Numbered from the stretch's first letter, positions 50,583-62,445 are shown. The stretch: DNA of 64,000 nucleotides from Halobacillus litoralis (GCF_020171725.1 NZ_JAIVAJ010000001.1:496001-560000); one strand, 5' to 3'. Notes: generated from the sequence alone by a model not told the origin. Translations and numbers: made by a program.

Positions 50583-51998
50583 TTACCCTCCTACTGTACT
50601 CGCGAATTTACGAACATCGACGAAGCGTCCTTCAAGGGCTGCCGCAGCTGCCATTTCAGGGCTTACTAAGTGTGTCCTGGCCCCGCTTCCCTGACGTCCT
50701 TCGAAGTTACGGTTGGATGTAGAAGCACAACGTTCTCCAGGAGGGACAATGTCATCATTCATGGCGAGGCACATGCTGCAGCCTGCATCGCGCCATTCGA
50801 ATCCTGCGGTTAGGAAAATGGTGTCCAACCCTTCCGCTTCAGCCTGCTGTTTCACAGTTTGCGAACCAGGGACTACGATGGCTGTTACCCCTTCATGGAC
50901 TTTGCCACCTTGAACAATTTCAGCAGCTTTTCGCAAATCGCTCATCCGGGAGTTCGTACACGATCCGATAAACACGTGTTCAACCGGGATGGACTGAATC
51001 GGCTGTCCTGCTTCAAGTCCCATGTAGTCAATAGCTCTTTGAACACCATCTGCATCCTCTTCCACTTGATCAGGATCCGGCACATAGCCTCCGACAGGAA
51101 CCGACTGAGATGGATTCGTCCCCCAGGTAACCTGTGGTTCAATCTCGTCCGCATGAATCGTTACGGTCTGGTCGTACTCTGCTCCATCGTCTGAAGCGAG
51201 GGATAACCATTCCTCCACCGCTTCATCGAACTCATTTCCATTCGGCACATGTCTCCGGCCATGAAGATACTCGACCGTCGTTTCGTCTGGACTGATCAAA
51301 CCGGCTCTTGCTCCTGCTTCGATCGACATGTTACACACCGTCATTCGTTCTTCCATGGAAAGGTTACGAACCGCATCACCCGTATATTCGATGACGTGTC
51401 CTGTACCAAAACGGACACCAAATTTTCCGATGATCGCTAAAATTAAATCCTTAGCCGTTACGCCGGTCCCGAGTTGACCTTCCACTTTCACCTGCATCGT
51501 TTTAGGTTTTGCCTGCCACAGAGATTGAGTGGCGAGAACATGTTCCACTTCACTGGTTCCGATACCGAAAGCAAGGGCACCGAATGCGCCGTGCGTGGAC
51601 GTATGGCTGTCTCCGCAAACAATCGTTTTACCAGGCTGCGTTAAGCCAAGCTCCGGACCAATGACATGGACGATCCCCTGGTCGGGGTGATCAATATCAG
51701 CTAAGTCGATTCCGAATTGCTCACAGTTTTCTTTCAATGTTTCCATTTGTTTCTTCGAGACCGCATCTTTAATGACGTTGCGGTGCACAGTCGGGACATT
51801 GTGGTCCATCGTTGCATACGTCCGGTCCGGTCGTCGTACACCCCGACCACTCATCCTTAGTCCTTCGAACGCCTGCGGAGACGTGACTTCGTGAACAAGG
51901 TGAAGGTCGATATAGAGAAGGTCCGGCTTCCCTTCCTCTTCGTGCACAATATGTTTATTCCAGATCTTTTCAATGATCGTCTTTGGTTTTCCCATCAT
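50583..51998 (-). CDS. leuC: 3-isopropylmalate dehydratase large subunit
   Basis: Aconitase-family iron-sulfur subunit of isopropylmalate isomerase. 471 residues (B. subtilis 472). [4Fe-4S] cysteines in F-I-G-S-C-T-N-S and in G-C-S-M-C-L-A-M-N; substrate motif [13 protein letters not shown]. Two adjacent ATG codons are possible; AGGAG is 4 bases from the first and 7 from the second. Between leuB and leuD in the operon. Confidence 0.97.
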   Translation of the reverse strand: MMGKPKTIIEKIWNKHIVHEEEGKPDLLYIDLHLVHEVTSPQAFEGLRMSGRGVRRPDRTYATMDHNVPTVHRNVIKDAVSKKQMETLKENCEQFGIDLADIDHPDQGIVHVIGPELGLTQPGKTIVCGDSHTSTHGAFGALAFGIGTSEVEHVLATQSLWQAKPKTMQVKVEGQLGTGVTAKDLILAIIGKFGVRFGTGHVIEYTGDAVRNLSMEERMTVCNMSIEAGARAGLISPDETTVEYLHGRRHVPNGNEFDEAVEEWLSLASDDGAEYDQTVTIHADEIEPQVTWGTNPSQSVPVGGYVPDPDQVEEDADGVQRAIDYMGLEAGQPIQSIPVEHVFIGSCTNSRMSDLRKAAEIVQGGKVHEGVTAIVVPGSQTVKQQAEAEGLDTIFLTAGFEWRDAGCSMCLAMNDDIVPPGERCASTSNRNFEGRQGSGARTHLVSPEMAAAAALEGRFVDVRKFASTVGG

Positions 51999-52013
51999 TC
52001 TGCTCCTTTCCCG

Positions 52014-53120
52014 CTACACGTAACAGCGCATAATATTTTCAGTCGTATCATTTGCACTAATTTGTTCGATTACTTTTGAAGCCATTTGACTTCCACTTAC
52101 TTCTACTCCGTCTTTCAACTGAAGGTCAGCTGTGTGGAAACCGCTGTGCAGGACTTCATGAACGGCCGCTTCGACCGTTTCAGCTTCCTCATGCATTCCG
52201 AATGAATGCTTCAACATCATGGCAACCGACAAAATAGAGGCAAGTGGATTCGCTTTATTCTCACCTGCAATATCAGGAGCAGATCCATGTACGGGCTCAT
52301 ATAGCCCAACTCCATCCTGTCTGACACTGGCAGATGGCAGCATGCCTAGCGAGCCGGTAAGGACAGAAGCCTCATCGCTCAGAATGTCACCGAACATATT
52401 CTCCGTTACGATCACATCGAAGCTTGAAGGGTTCGTCACGAGTCTCATTGCCGCCGCATCAACCAGCATATGCTCCACTTCAACATCGGGGTAATCCGCC
52501 TTTTTCTCTTCGACGACTTCCCTCCACATTCTGCTGGATTCCAATACATTGGCCTTATCTACCGAAGTGACATGCTTTCTGCGTACTTGCGCGCTTTCAA
52601 ATGCCTTCTCGACAATCCGTTCAATTTCAGAACGCTTATAAGATAGAGTATCGACAACAGATTGACCATTGTCTCTACGTTCGCGAGGTTCTCCGAAGTA
52701 CAACCCTCCAGTCAGTTCCCGCACAATGAGAAGGTCACTACCAGCTACGACTTCCTCTTTAAGTGGTGAGGCGTGCAGCAGTTGCTGAAACGCCTGCACC
52801 GGTCTTAAGTTTGCAAAAAGCCCAAGCTGTTTGCGAATGCCAAGCAATCCTTTCTCCGGTCGCATATGTCCCGGAAGCTGATCCCATTTCGGACCGCCTA
52901 CTGCACCTAAAAAGACGCCATCAGCTTTCTTGCAAGCTTCTACGGTATCTTCCGGAAGAGGGGTTTCATGCTGATCGATGGCAGCGCCTCCGATGTCATG
53001 GCTTTCAAATGTAAATGTATGTTGGTAACGTCCAGCAACAGCCTCCAATACTTGCTTCGCTGCTTTGGTTACTTCAGGACCAATCCCATCACCAGGTAAA
53101 AGAACAATATGTTTTTTCAT
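52014..53120 (-). CDS. leuB: 3-isopropylmalate dehydrogenase
   Basis: NAD-dependent oxidative decarboxylation of 3-isopropylmalate. 368 residues, dimeric enzyme family. L-P-G-D-G-I-G-P-E-V-T at the N-terminus, substrate arginines in R-P-E-K-G-L-L-G-I-R and E-L-T-G-G-L-Y-F-G-E-P-R, metal-binding N-M-F-G-D-I-L-S-D-E-A, and G-L-Y-E-P-V-H-G-S-A-P-D-I-A. 13 bases from leuA. The adenine-loop D after G-S-A-P fits NAD rather than NADP. Confidence 0.97.
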   Translation of the reverse strand: MKKHIVLLPGDGIGPEVTKAAKQVLEAVAGRYQHTFTFESHDIGGAAIDQHETPLPEDTVEACKKADGVFLGAVGGPKWDQLPGHMRPEKGLLGIRKQLGLFANLRPVQAFQQLLHASPLKEEVVAGSDLLIVRELTGGLYFGEPRERRDNGQSVVDTLSYKRSEIERIVEKAFESAQVRRKHVTSVDKANVLESSRMWREVVEEKKADYPDVEVEHMLVDAAAMRLVTNPSSFDVIVTENMFGDILSDEASVLTGSLGMLPSASVRQDGVGLYEPVHGSAPDIAGENKANPLASILSVAMMLKHSFGMHEEAETVEAAVHEVLHSGFHTADLQLKDGVEVSGSQMASKVIEQISANDTTENIMRCYV

Positions 53121-53133
53121 CCGAATTCCCCTC

Positions 53134-56230
<3,097 letters not shown>

Positions 56231-56234
<4 letters not shown>

Positions 56235-57946
56235 CGTTTCACCCCGATCATTTCATGCAGCCCTTTTCCAGGGGCAATCATTGGATAAACATTTTCCTTC
56301 TGCAGCACCCTGCAGTCGATCAATGCCGGCTGGTCATCTGCCAAGATTTCTGGAAGTTTAGTCTCAACCTCTTTTTGGGAATCAAAACGATAACCGGCTA
56401 TTTGATAACTTTCTGCTAACTTAACGAAATCAGGCTGAACATCGATGATGGATTCAGAGTAGCGCTCTTCGTAAAACTTCTCCTGCCACTGCCTTACCAT
56501 GCCAAGTGCCTGGTTATTCACAATGATGACTTTAACCGGAAGCCTGCGTTCCTGGAGAACGGACAGCTCTTGAAGCGTCATCTGGAAACCTCCATCTCCT
56601 ACGATGGCCACAGAAGTTGATGACATGTCACCGAGTTGTGCACCAATCGCAGCCGGAAAACCGAACCCCATCGTTCCAAGGCCCCCTGATGTAACCCAGC
56701 GGTTGGGGCGGTCAAAAGAGTAGTATTGAGCGGCCCACATTTGGTGCTGCCCTACATCCGTTGTGACAACGGCTTCCCCGTTTGTATATTCATATACCTT
56801 TTGAAGCAGCCATTGTGGAACGATTGACTCTTCAGGCTGGTCGTGCCATAGAGGAAATTCCTTCTTATTTCCTTCAAGCTTCGCCACCCAGTCCTGATGA
56901 TCCAGTACATACACTTTCTTTTCGTTCAGCGAAGCCAGGGCTGCTTTGGCATCGGACACAATCGGGATGGCAGTCGGTACATTCTTACCGATCTCTGCTG
57001 GGTCGATATCAATATGTGCAACAGAAGCATGAGGCGCGAAATGCTCTAAATTCCCTGTCAGACGGTCGTCGAAGCGCGCGCCGATATTGATTAGCAAATC
57101 GCATTCGTAAAGTGCCATGTTTGCGGAATATGTTCCGTGCATTCCTGCCATCCCGAGGAAAAGGTCATCGCTTCCGGGATAGGCACCTAGCCCCAGTAAC
57201 GTAGACGCTACAGGCAGCTGATAATTTTGTACGAATTCGATAAGTTCTGATGATGCTTCAGAATGAATGATTCCGGATCCTGTGAGAACGACCGGCTTTT
57301 TCGCTTCCAATAAAGCTTCATGCAGTTTATTGATCTGCAAAGGATTTGGTTTGATTGTTGGTTGATACCCTGGAAGATGAAAGTCGCTCTCAATCTTTTT
57401 GTTATGAATCGAAGCTGATATATCTTTCGGGATATCTACTACTACGGGTCCAGGTCGACCTGTTGTTGCGATATGGAAGGCTTCTTTTACGACCCTTGGA
57501 AGCTCTTCCAAGTCCTGAACTTGATAGTTATGCTTTGTAATTGGTGTTGTGATCCCCATAATGTCGGATTCTTGAAAGGCATCCGTTCCAATAACACCTT
57601 TTGCAACCTGCCCTGTAAAGATAACCAGCGGGATGGAATCCATCATCGCATCAGCAATGCCTGTCACTAAGTTCGTGGCGCCAGGGCCGGAAGTTCCAAT
57701 GACAACTCCGGGACGTTTCGAAACTCTCGCATACCCCTCTGCCGCGTGAATCGCTCCTTGCTCGTGACGAGGAAGTATGTGGTCAAAACTCCCTTTTGCT
57801 CTATAAATCGCATCATAAATCGGTAAGACGGCCCCTCCAGGATATCCAAATAAAGTATCTACTCCTTGATCGATCAACGCATGAACTAACAAGTCAGCTC
57901 CTGTTTGAACAGTTGTCTGTTCCTTAACACTTGCCCCAGCCTTCAC
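56231..57946 (-). CDS. ilvB: Acetolactate synthase large subunit
   Basis: Thiamine-diphosphate enzyme joining two pyruvates, or pyruvate and 2-oxobutanoate. I take the GTG at 57946, 7 bases from AGGAGG; the ATG two codons earlier sits 1 base from it. 571 residues. ThDP glutamate in [11 protein letters not shown]-binding region G-A-R-F-D-D-R, and the ThDP motif G-D-G-G-F-Q-M-T through N-N. First gene after the T-box leader; head of the eight-gene operon. Confidence 0.96.
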
Positions 57947-57969
57947 TTTCATCCCTCCTAAATTTAGTT

Positions 57970-58262
57970 ATAAAAAAAGACCTTCTCATCCACTCAACCT
58001 CCCTGACAACAGATTTCTACAGGGAAAGAAGAGGGGTGAAAAGGTCTCTGTTTTTCACGGTACCACCCTCGTTCATGAAGCCTTAAAGCTTCACCTCATG
58101 GGATTGAATTCAATCCCTTTTGATAACAGGTGCGACGAAACACCTGGTCCTGCCTACTTACCGTTCAGCAAGGACACTCAAGGACGATGTCAGAACAGCT
58201 CTCATTTCCGGGCTTCCAGCAACCCCGGCTCTCTGTGAATAAGAGTACCTGTTCCTTTATTC
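57970..58262 (-). ncRNA. T-box leader of the ilv-leu operon, Ile (AUC) specifier
   Basis: Minus strand carries the T-box sequence AGGGTGGTACCGTG at 58069-58056, whose TGGT bulge fits a tRNA with A73. Stem I has AGAGAG and GGTTGCTGGAAGCC distal parts; the specifier-loop strand reads GACATCGTCCTTGAG, which aligns with the B. subtilis ilvB pattern GAACTCGCCC, so the specifier is ATC at 58188-58186. A terminator (AGACCTTTTCACCC with GTGGATGAGAAGGTCT, seven Ts at about 57972-57979) follows. Uncharged tRNA-Ile should let transcription pass into ilvB. Confidence 0.92.
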
Positions 58263-58297
58263 CTTTCATCGTGTTACATGAATTTTATTTTCAAGGT

Positions 58298-59200
58298 TTA
58301 ACTAACGTGTGCTTGATCTTTTTCGTAAACTTTATATCCATCAGTCGTCGTTACTTTTCTAAACTCAGATAGAAGATGGTTCGTAATCACTCCTGGTGAT
58401 CCATTTCCAATCTGCCTTTGGTCGACTTCTACGACAGCAATGACTTCAGCAGCTGTCCCCGTCAGGAACACTTCATCCGCAACGTAAACATCGTGTCTTG
58501 TGAATGGCTGTTCTTTCACTTCATAGCCTTTCTCTTTTGCGAGGTCGATGATGGCATTCCTTGTAATACCTTCGAGTGCTCCTAGATACGTTGGCGGTGT
58601 GTAAATCGTTCCTTTCTTAACTATGAAAATGTTATCAGCAGATCCTTCTGTGACATAACCTTGATCGTTCAGCATCAAAGCTTCATCAACACCAGCCTGA
58701 TTGGCTTCCATCTTAACTAAAATGTTATTTAGATAGTTGAGCGACTTCACTTGTGGTGGTAATACATCCGGACGATTTCTTCTGCTCGACACCGAAGCAA
58801 GTCTTACGCCTCGTTCATATAGTTCTTTAGGGAATAAAGCGAGTGCTTCCGCAATGACAACCACTCTCGGGTTGGAACAACTGGATGGGTCAAGCCCTAA
58901 GTTTCCAGCTCCTCTTGAAACAACAACCCGGATATAGGCGGTTTCTAATTGGTTTTTTCGGACCGTTTCAGCAATGACCGATTCAAGCTCCTCCTTTTCA
59001 TAAGGGATATCAAGCATGATCGATTTAGCTGAATCGTATAAGCGATCGAGGTGTTCGTCTAATTTAAAGATGTTTCCTTCATAGACTCGAATTCCTTCGA
59101 ACACCCCATCTCCATATAAGAAACCATGATCGTAAACAGATACGACCGCTTCGTTTTTGTTCACGAATTCTCCGCCTAAATAAATCCATTGGCTGCTCAT
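58298..59200 (-). CDS. ilvE: Branched-chain amino acid aminotransferase
   Basis: PLP enzyme for the last step in Leu, Ile and Val synthesis. ATG 59200 with AAAGGAG at 8 bases (a GTG nine bases earlier overlaps it); 300 residues. Class IV fold: V-Y-D-H-G-F-L-Y-G-D-G-V-F-E-G-I-R near residue 25-45, PLP lysine in P-Q-V-K-S-L-N-Y-L-N-N, E-G-S-A-D-N-I-F and the later T-G-T-A-A-E-V-I. It has its own promoter and leader; the T-box terminator separates it from ilvB, so read-through may occur. E. coli IlvE-like rather than the longer BCAT of other Bacillus. Confidence 0.95.
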   Translation of the reverse strand: MSSQWIYLGGEFVNKNEAVVSVYDHGFLYGDGVFEGIRVYEGNIFKLDEHLDRLYDSAKSIMLDIPYEKEELESVIAETVRKNQLETAYIRVVVSRGAGNLGLDPSSCSNPRVVVIAEALALFPKELYERGVRLASVSSRRNRPDVLPPQVKSLNYLNNILVKMEANQAGVDEALMLNDQGYVTEGSADNIFIVKKGTIYTPPTYLGALEGITRNAIIDLAKEKGYEVKEQPFTRHDVYVADEVFLTGTAAEVIAVVEVDQRQIGNGSPGVITNHLLSEFRKVTTTDGYKVYEKDQAHVS

Positions 59201-59341
59201 CCTCAGCACTCCTTTCTTTTATAAGTATTAGTTATTTATAGTGAACCCTGACACGCAAGCATGCACTCTCACGCGCCGGGTTCAGGGTGGTCTTACATGA
59301 ATCAACCAGCCGCATTTGCTTGCGTTCGGTGTAGTTGATTG
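59201..59341 (-). ncRNA. Structured ilvE leader RNA with complementary hairpin loops
   Basis: The predicted transcript starts at about 59341, exactly at hairpin 1 (59340-59300: AATCAAC with GTTGATT, inner CCG/CGG, 14-base loop). Hairpin 2 (59284-59242) is closed by TGAACCC/GGGTTCA around a 29-base loop. Loop 1 holds ACGCAAGCA (59325-59317), loop 2 TGCTTGCGT (59261-59253): perfect 9-base complements that could form a kissing pair. An AT-rich linker leads to the ribosome site. It lacks the T-box, TPP, SAM or other consensus I know. Confidence 0.55.
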
Positions 59342-59347
59342 TTGACT

Positions 59348-59376
59348 ACTTTAAACCCATTCTATTTGAAGGTCAA
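59348..59376 (-). promoter_or_regulatory. Sigma-A promoter of ilvE
   Basis: Minus strand TTGACC, 17-base spacer, TAAAGT; start near 59341. Confidence 0.75.
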
Positions 59377-59389
59377 CAGCTTTTTCATA

Positions 59390-59404
59390 AATTTTCTGAA
59401 CAAT
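59390..59404. promoter_or_regulatory. CodY-box-like site upstream of ilvE
   Basis: AATTTTCTGAACAAT matches AATTTTCWGAAAATT at 13 of 15 positions. It lies just upstream of the ilvE -35, centred near -56, and would fit repression by CodY when branched-chain amino acids and GTP are abundant. Confidence 0.55.
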
Positions 59405-59423
59405 CGAATTATTCCATCAATTT

Positions 59424-59437
59424 ATGAAGCGCTTACA
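59424..59437. promoter_or_regulatory. cre-like site upstream of ilvE
   Basis: ATGAAGCGCTTACA; minus strand TGTAAGCGCTTCAT, matching the CcpA cre pattern over 11 of 14 bases, centred about 90 bases upstream of the start. B. subtilis ilv-leu is activated by CcpA from an upstream cre. Confidence 0.4.
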
Positions 59438-59447
59438 CGCTTGAGAG

Positions 59448-59492
59448 ACAAGGCATTTTCCTGAAAATTACCTTGTTATTTTTTTCTTTTTT
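59448..59492 (+). terminator. Orphan plus-strand terminator
   Basis: ACAAGG and ATTTTC pair with GAAAAT and CCTTGT, followed by TATTTTTTTCTTTTTT. No gene lies upstream on this strand. It could end a short RNA or protect the DICT gene from antisense read-through. The rest of 59210-59677 holds the ilvE control elements and no gene. Confidence 0.6.
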
Positions 59493-59677
59493 ATCTCAAA
59501 ATCGCGCCGAGACGGGCTTGAACTTTAGTGAATTAAATAATTAAAAAATTATCCCGATATAAAGTTTAGTAAATGCTCCCTAGGGTAAAGGGTTTACATC
59601 GAAAGTTCTATGATTTGCCTGATGTCCAGGAGCAATTACATGGAAAATACTTAATTTTTACTAGGAGGATACTTACT

Positions 59678-60229
59678 ATGGAAATGAAAGATCTATCGTT
59701 GTTTAAAGAATGTTTTGGTGCAGTCGAAGGAGAAACACATGACCTCGGAAATGCGAGCCTTTCCCAGTTACAGGCAGGATCGATTAAATTTGAATCCAAG
59801 GTGCCGCAGCTCGAGTATATGTGTTTGATGATGGAGAACTTGGTTCTAACGAAGAAATTGAAGGGGAATGTATATGCGGGATTTCAGAAGCTTTCAAGAG
59901 CCGAGAATGTCATTGAACGCTTTCAAGCTATGACGGAATATTCGAATGTTCATATTTTCGGTGTAGATGATGTGGGAGTCACTAAGGATGACGGCATAAA
60001 TTACATCGACCTTCCTACAACCAGCGAATTAGTGAGAGAATGGTTCCTCGTCATTGACGCTCCGAACTTCAAATCGATGATGGTCGCTTATGACCTTGAT
60101 GGTTTCGGCGTCCATGAAGTCGAGGAAGGTCGTAATTTCAAAGGCGCGAAGTCTTCGAACCCTAAAGTAGTATCTCACGCGGCAAGCCTGCTTGCTGAAC
60201 ATACAAAGAAAACGACTGAACTCGCTTAG
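59678..60229 (+). CDS. DICT-domain sensory protein
   Basis: 183 residues from ATG 59678 with AGGAGG at 59663; the frame runs upstream but without a site. The DICT (sensory domain in diguanylate cyclases and two-component systems) pattern covers residues about 20-160: F-E-S-K-V-P-Q-L-E-Y-M-C-L-M-M-E-N, Y-A-G-F-Q-K-L-S-R, E-Y-S-N-V-H-I-F-G-V-D-D, and W-F-L-V-I-D-A-P-N-F-K-S-M-M-V-A-Y-D-L. It is free-standing, without an output domain. Ligand unknown. The next genes on the strand are a flavin-type transporter and a chemotaxis transducer. Confidence 0.75.
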   Translation: MEMKDLSLFKECFGAVEGETHDLGNASLSQLQAGSIKFESKVPQLEYMCLMMENLVLTKKLKGNVYAGFQKLSRAENVIERFQAMTEYSNVHIFGVDDVGVTKDDGINYIDLPTTSELVREWFLVIDAPNFKSMMVAYDLDGFGVHEVEEGRNFKGAKSSNPKVVSHAASLLAEHTKKTTELA

Positions 60230-60237
60230 CCTTTTGC

Positions 60238-60263
60238 GAGGGGAGCCTGCCTCCCCTCTATTT
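60238..60263 (+). terminator. Hairpin between the DICT gene and the RibU-like gene
   Basis: GAGGGGAG, loop, CTCCCCTC, then TATTTTCATT; a weak or partial terminator, so some read-through is likely. Confidence 0.6.
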
Positions 60264-60285
60264 TCATTGTTAGGGAGATGAACAA

Positions 60286-60897
60286 ATGAACCATCTGACA
60301 AAACTACAACGCATGACAACCATCGGAATCCTTTCTGCAATCAGCATCATTCTTTATTACTTCAAGTTTCCGATTCCATTCTTTCCACCTTTTCTTACAT
60401 TGGACATCAGTGATGTTCCAGCACTAGTCGGGGCGATCACCCTTGGACCGGCCGCCGGTATCCTGATTCAATTCCTGAAAAATATCGTTGATTACATATC
60501 ACATGGCAGTTATGTAGGACTTCCGGTCGGACAGATCGCAAACTTTTTATCCGGCTCTTTGATCGTAGGATTAATCGGAGCATTCTATTACGTACAAAAG
60601 CGTCTTCACATTGGAAGCTACTTGATATCTGTGCTCTTGTTCCTGTCTGCCATGTATGTGCTTAATTATTACTTTATCCTGCCATCCATCATGGGACTGA
60701 TGGGAATTGGCGAAGCCCGATACATCGAAGGGTTTACAAAGTTCAACCCTCTGGCAACGGATTTTCCTACGGCCGTTCTTTTCGTTATCATCCCGTTTAA
60801 CTTGATTAAAATTTCTCTTGTCTATGCAATCGGAGTACCTTTCTCTCTCCGTTTGAAACGCTTAGTCCAACCAGAAAGGAAGAATATCGCTGCATGA
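60286..60897 (+). CDS. ECF transporter S-component, RibU-like
   Basis: Substrate-binding membrane subunit of an ECF importer, probably for riboflavin. 203 residues, six helices. It follows RibU: F-L-T-L-D-I-S-D-V-P-A-L-V-G in loop 1-2, G-P-A-A-G-I-L-I-Q-F-L-K-N-I-V-D-Y-I-S-H-G-S, G-L-P-V-G-Q-I-A-N-F-L-S-G-S, then L-N-Y-Y-F-I-L-P-S and I-I-P-F-N-L-I-K. No FMN riboswitch stands upstream, unlike most ribU genes. It overlaps the following chemotaxis gene by 4 bases. Confidence 0.88.
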   Translation: MNHLTKLQRMTTIGILSAISIILYYFKFPIPFFPPFLTLDISDVPALVGAITLGPAAGILIQFLKNIVDYISHGSYVGLPVGQIANFLSGSLIVGLIGAFYYVQKRLHIGSYLISVLLFLSAMYVLNYYFILPSIMGLMGIGEARYIEGFTKFNPLATDFPTAVLFVIIPFNLIKISLVYAIGVPFSLRLKRLVQPERKNIAA

Positions 60898-62123
60898 AGT
60901 CATTTACAACCTATCATCCATTATTTTATCCGGCAATCGTTCTCATGTACGGCATCGCAAGCTTCATCACACCGATGTATACCAACACAACTATCAGCAT
61001 CTCCGTCTTTTTGATTCTGACAGTAGCACTGGCCGCTCTATTTTGGCTGAAACGGAACCAAACGAAACCAGGATCGCTCGAGGAAGATCTCGATAAGGAA
61101 GAACCTTCAACAAACCTTGACCATCAAGCGATTCAAGATTCTCTCGAAGAACTCCGCCATGTTGAAGCGCACAGCGAGCACTTGAATACGATGAACCAAC
61201 AGACAAGTGAATCTTCTGAACTTGTAAGTGAGCAGTTGATGTCAATGGTTCAAGACATTCAGTCTGAACAGGAGCATTTGAACGATTTCAGGGAACAAAT
61301 GGTCACCGTACAGGAAATGCTTCAAGTCCTTGGGTCTACGATTCAGACTTCTGCTGATACATCAGAAAAGGTCACTCTTCTGTCGAAGGAAGGAAAAGAG
61401 AGAGTCGATGAATTCAACGACGTATTTTCCGAAATCATCCGCGTAACCAACCAGTTTGGTAGTTTTAACGAAAGGCTTCTTTCCCAAATGAGAAAAGTGA
61501 CAGAAGCACTCGGCTCCATCGAGTACATCTCCAACCAGACGAATCTATTAGCTTTGAATGCTTCAATAGAAGCAGCACGGGCCGGGGAACACGGGAAAGG
61601 CTTTGGGGTTGTAGCAGATGAAATACGAAAGCTGTCAGCCCAAGTGAAAGAGAGTGCCAATACCATTGAAGCCGTCATCCATCAAGTCAACGAGAGCATT
61701 ACCGATCAAAAACAGTCCTATCAGGCTGAGACCATGTCGTTGAACGAAGGAAAAGAAAAGGCCGATCAGATGACACAGATATTCGATGAGGTCCTCGACC
61801 ATATCCAAACCCTTAACCAGCAGTCCCTGCAAGTCCAAACGCATTCGAATGAAGTCATGAAGGAGAAAGAAGAAACACAGAGGAAGTTTGATACGATCTA
61901 TGAACTGACAGAACAACTTTCAGCTAGGACAGAAGGATCATCAGAAAAGATCATGGAACAGCAGGCGACGATGATGGAACTGGACATGACCGCTATGACG
62001 ATGACTCAACATATCCAGGAAATAAAGGCATCCTTGCAGAAATACGCCAATCAATCAGATAATGTACGCTGGCTTCGCCCAAGCGAACTCCAGGACCGTA
62101 AAGAGGAAAAAGCAAGCTCGTAA
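60894..62123 (+). CDS. Methyl-accepting chemotaxis protein lacking an extracellular domain
   Basis: 409 residues. Two membrane segments (about 11-27 and 33-52) form a hairpin with only a few residues outside, so there is no dCACHE, PAS or other ligand domain and no clear HAMP. The rest is a coiled coil with methylation helices (Q/E-rich) and the hairpin tip N-Q-T-N-L-L-A-L-N-A-S-I-E-A-A-R-A-G-E-H-G-K-G-F-shortened: E-A-A-R-A-G-E-H-G-K-G-F-G-V-V-A, which binds CheW/CheA. ATG overlaps the RibU-like stop by 4 bases (ATGA), so the pair is made together; the S-component may be its sensor. Confidence 0.9.
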   Translation: MKSFTTYHPLFYPAIVLMYGIASFITPMYTNTTISISVFLILTVALAALFWLKRNQTKPGSLEEDLDKEEPSTNLDHQAIQDSLEELRHVEAHSEHLNTMNQQTSESSELVSEQLMSMVQDIQSEQEHLNDFREQMVTVQEMLQVLGSTIQTSADTSEKVTLLSKEGKERVDEFNDVFSEIIRVTNQFGSFNERLLSQMRKVTEALGSIEYISNQTNLLALNASIEAARAGEHGKGFGVVADEIRKLSAQVKESANTIEAVIHQVNESITDQKQSYQAETMSLNEGKEKADQMTQIFDEVLDHIQTLNQQSLQVQTHSNEVMKEKEETQRKFDTIYELTEQLSARTEGSSEKIMEQQATMMELDMTAMTMTQHIQEIKASLQKYANQSDNVRWLRPSELQDRKEEKASS

Positions 62124-62214
62124 CTTGAATTATTCATCCTTATAGTCATCCGCCCTTCCATCCCCCCACCTCTCCACATAGGTTGTTGTATAGATTATAA
62201 AAGGTGGTGAGGTT

Positions 62215-62343
62215 ATGAGCTGGTATGGTGGCTGCGGATACGGCGGTGGCTACGGTGGATACAACTACGGAGGAAGCACGTTTGTATTGATCGTCGTACT
62301 GTTTATCCTTTTAATCATTGTCGGAGCATCTTTCTATTATTAA
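62215..62343 (+). CDS. YjcZ-family sporulation microprotein
   Basis: 42 residues: a Gly/Tyr/Cys-rich N-terminus ([16 protein letters not shown]) followed by one membrane segment with the family signature [16 protein letters not shown]. Proteins of this type are found in spore-forming Bacillaceae and several are made during sporulation and found in the spore. ATG after AAGGTGGTGAGG. Own terminator downstream. The molecular function is unknown. Confidence 0.9.
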   Translation: MSWYGGCGYGGGYGGYNYGGSTFVLIVVLFILLIIVGASFYY

Positions 62344-62392
62344 TCAATAAAAATATGCGTTTCCTTTATACCCGTTAAAAAGGACGCACACA

Positions 62393-62422
62393 AAAACCCA
62401 GAGGGCGACTCCTCTGGGTTTT
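62393..62422. terminator. Terminator of the YjcZ-type gene
   Basis: AAAACCCAGAGG with complement, 6-base loop, T-run; also usable by the convergent FbpA-like gene. Confidence 0.88.
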
Positions 62423-62445
62423 GTTATGAAAATCCATAGCACCTT

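Noticed and set aside
59201..59341. T-box riboswitch for ilvE
   Set aside because: No AGGGTGGTACCGCG-type sequence or terminator/antiterminator pair; the CCACCCTG segment has the wrong order.
60230..60285. FMN riboswitch before the RibU-like gene
   Set aside because: The gap is 56 bases and holds only a simple hairpin; no RFN-element sequence.
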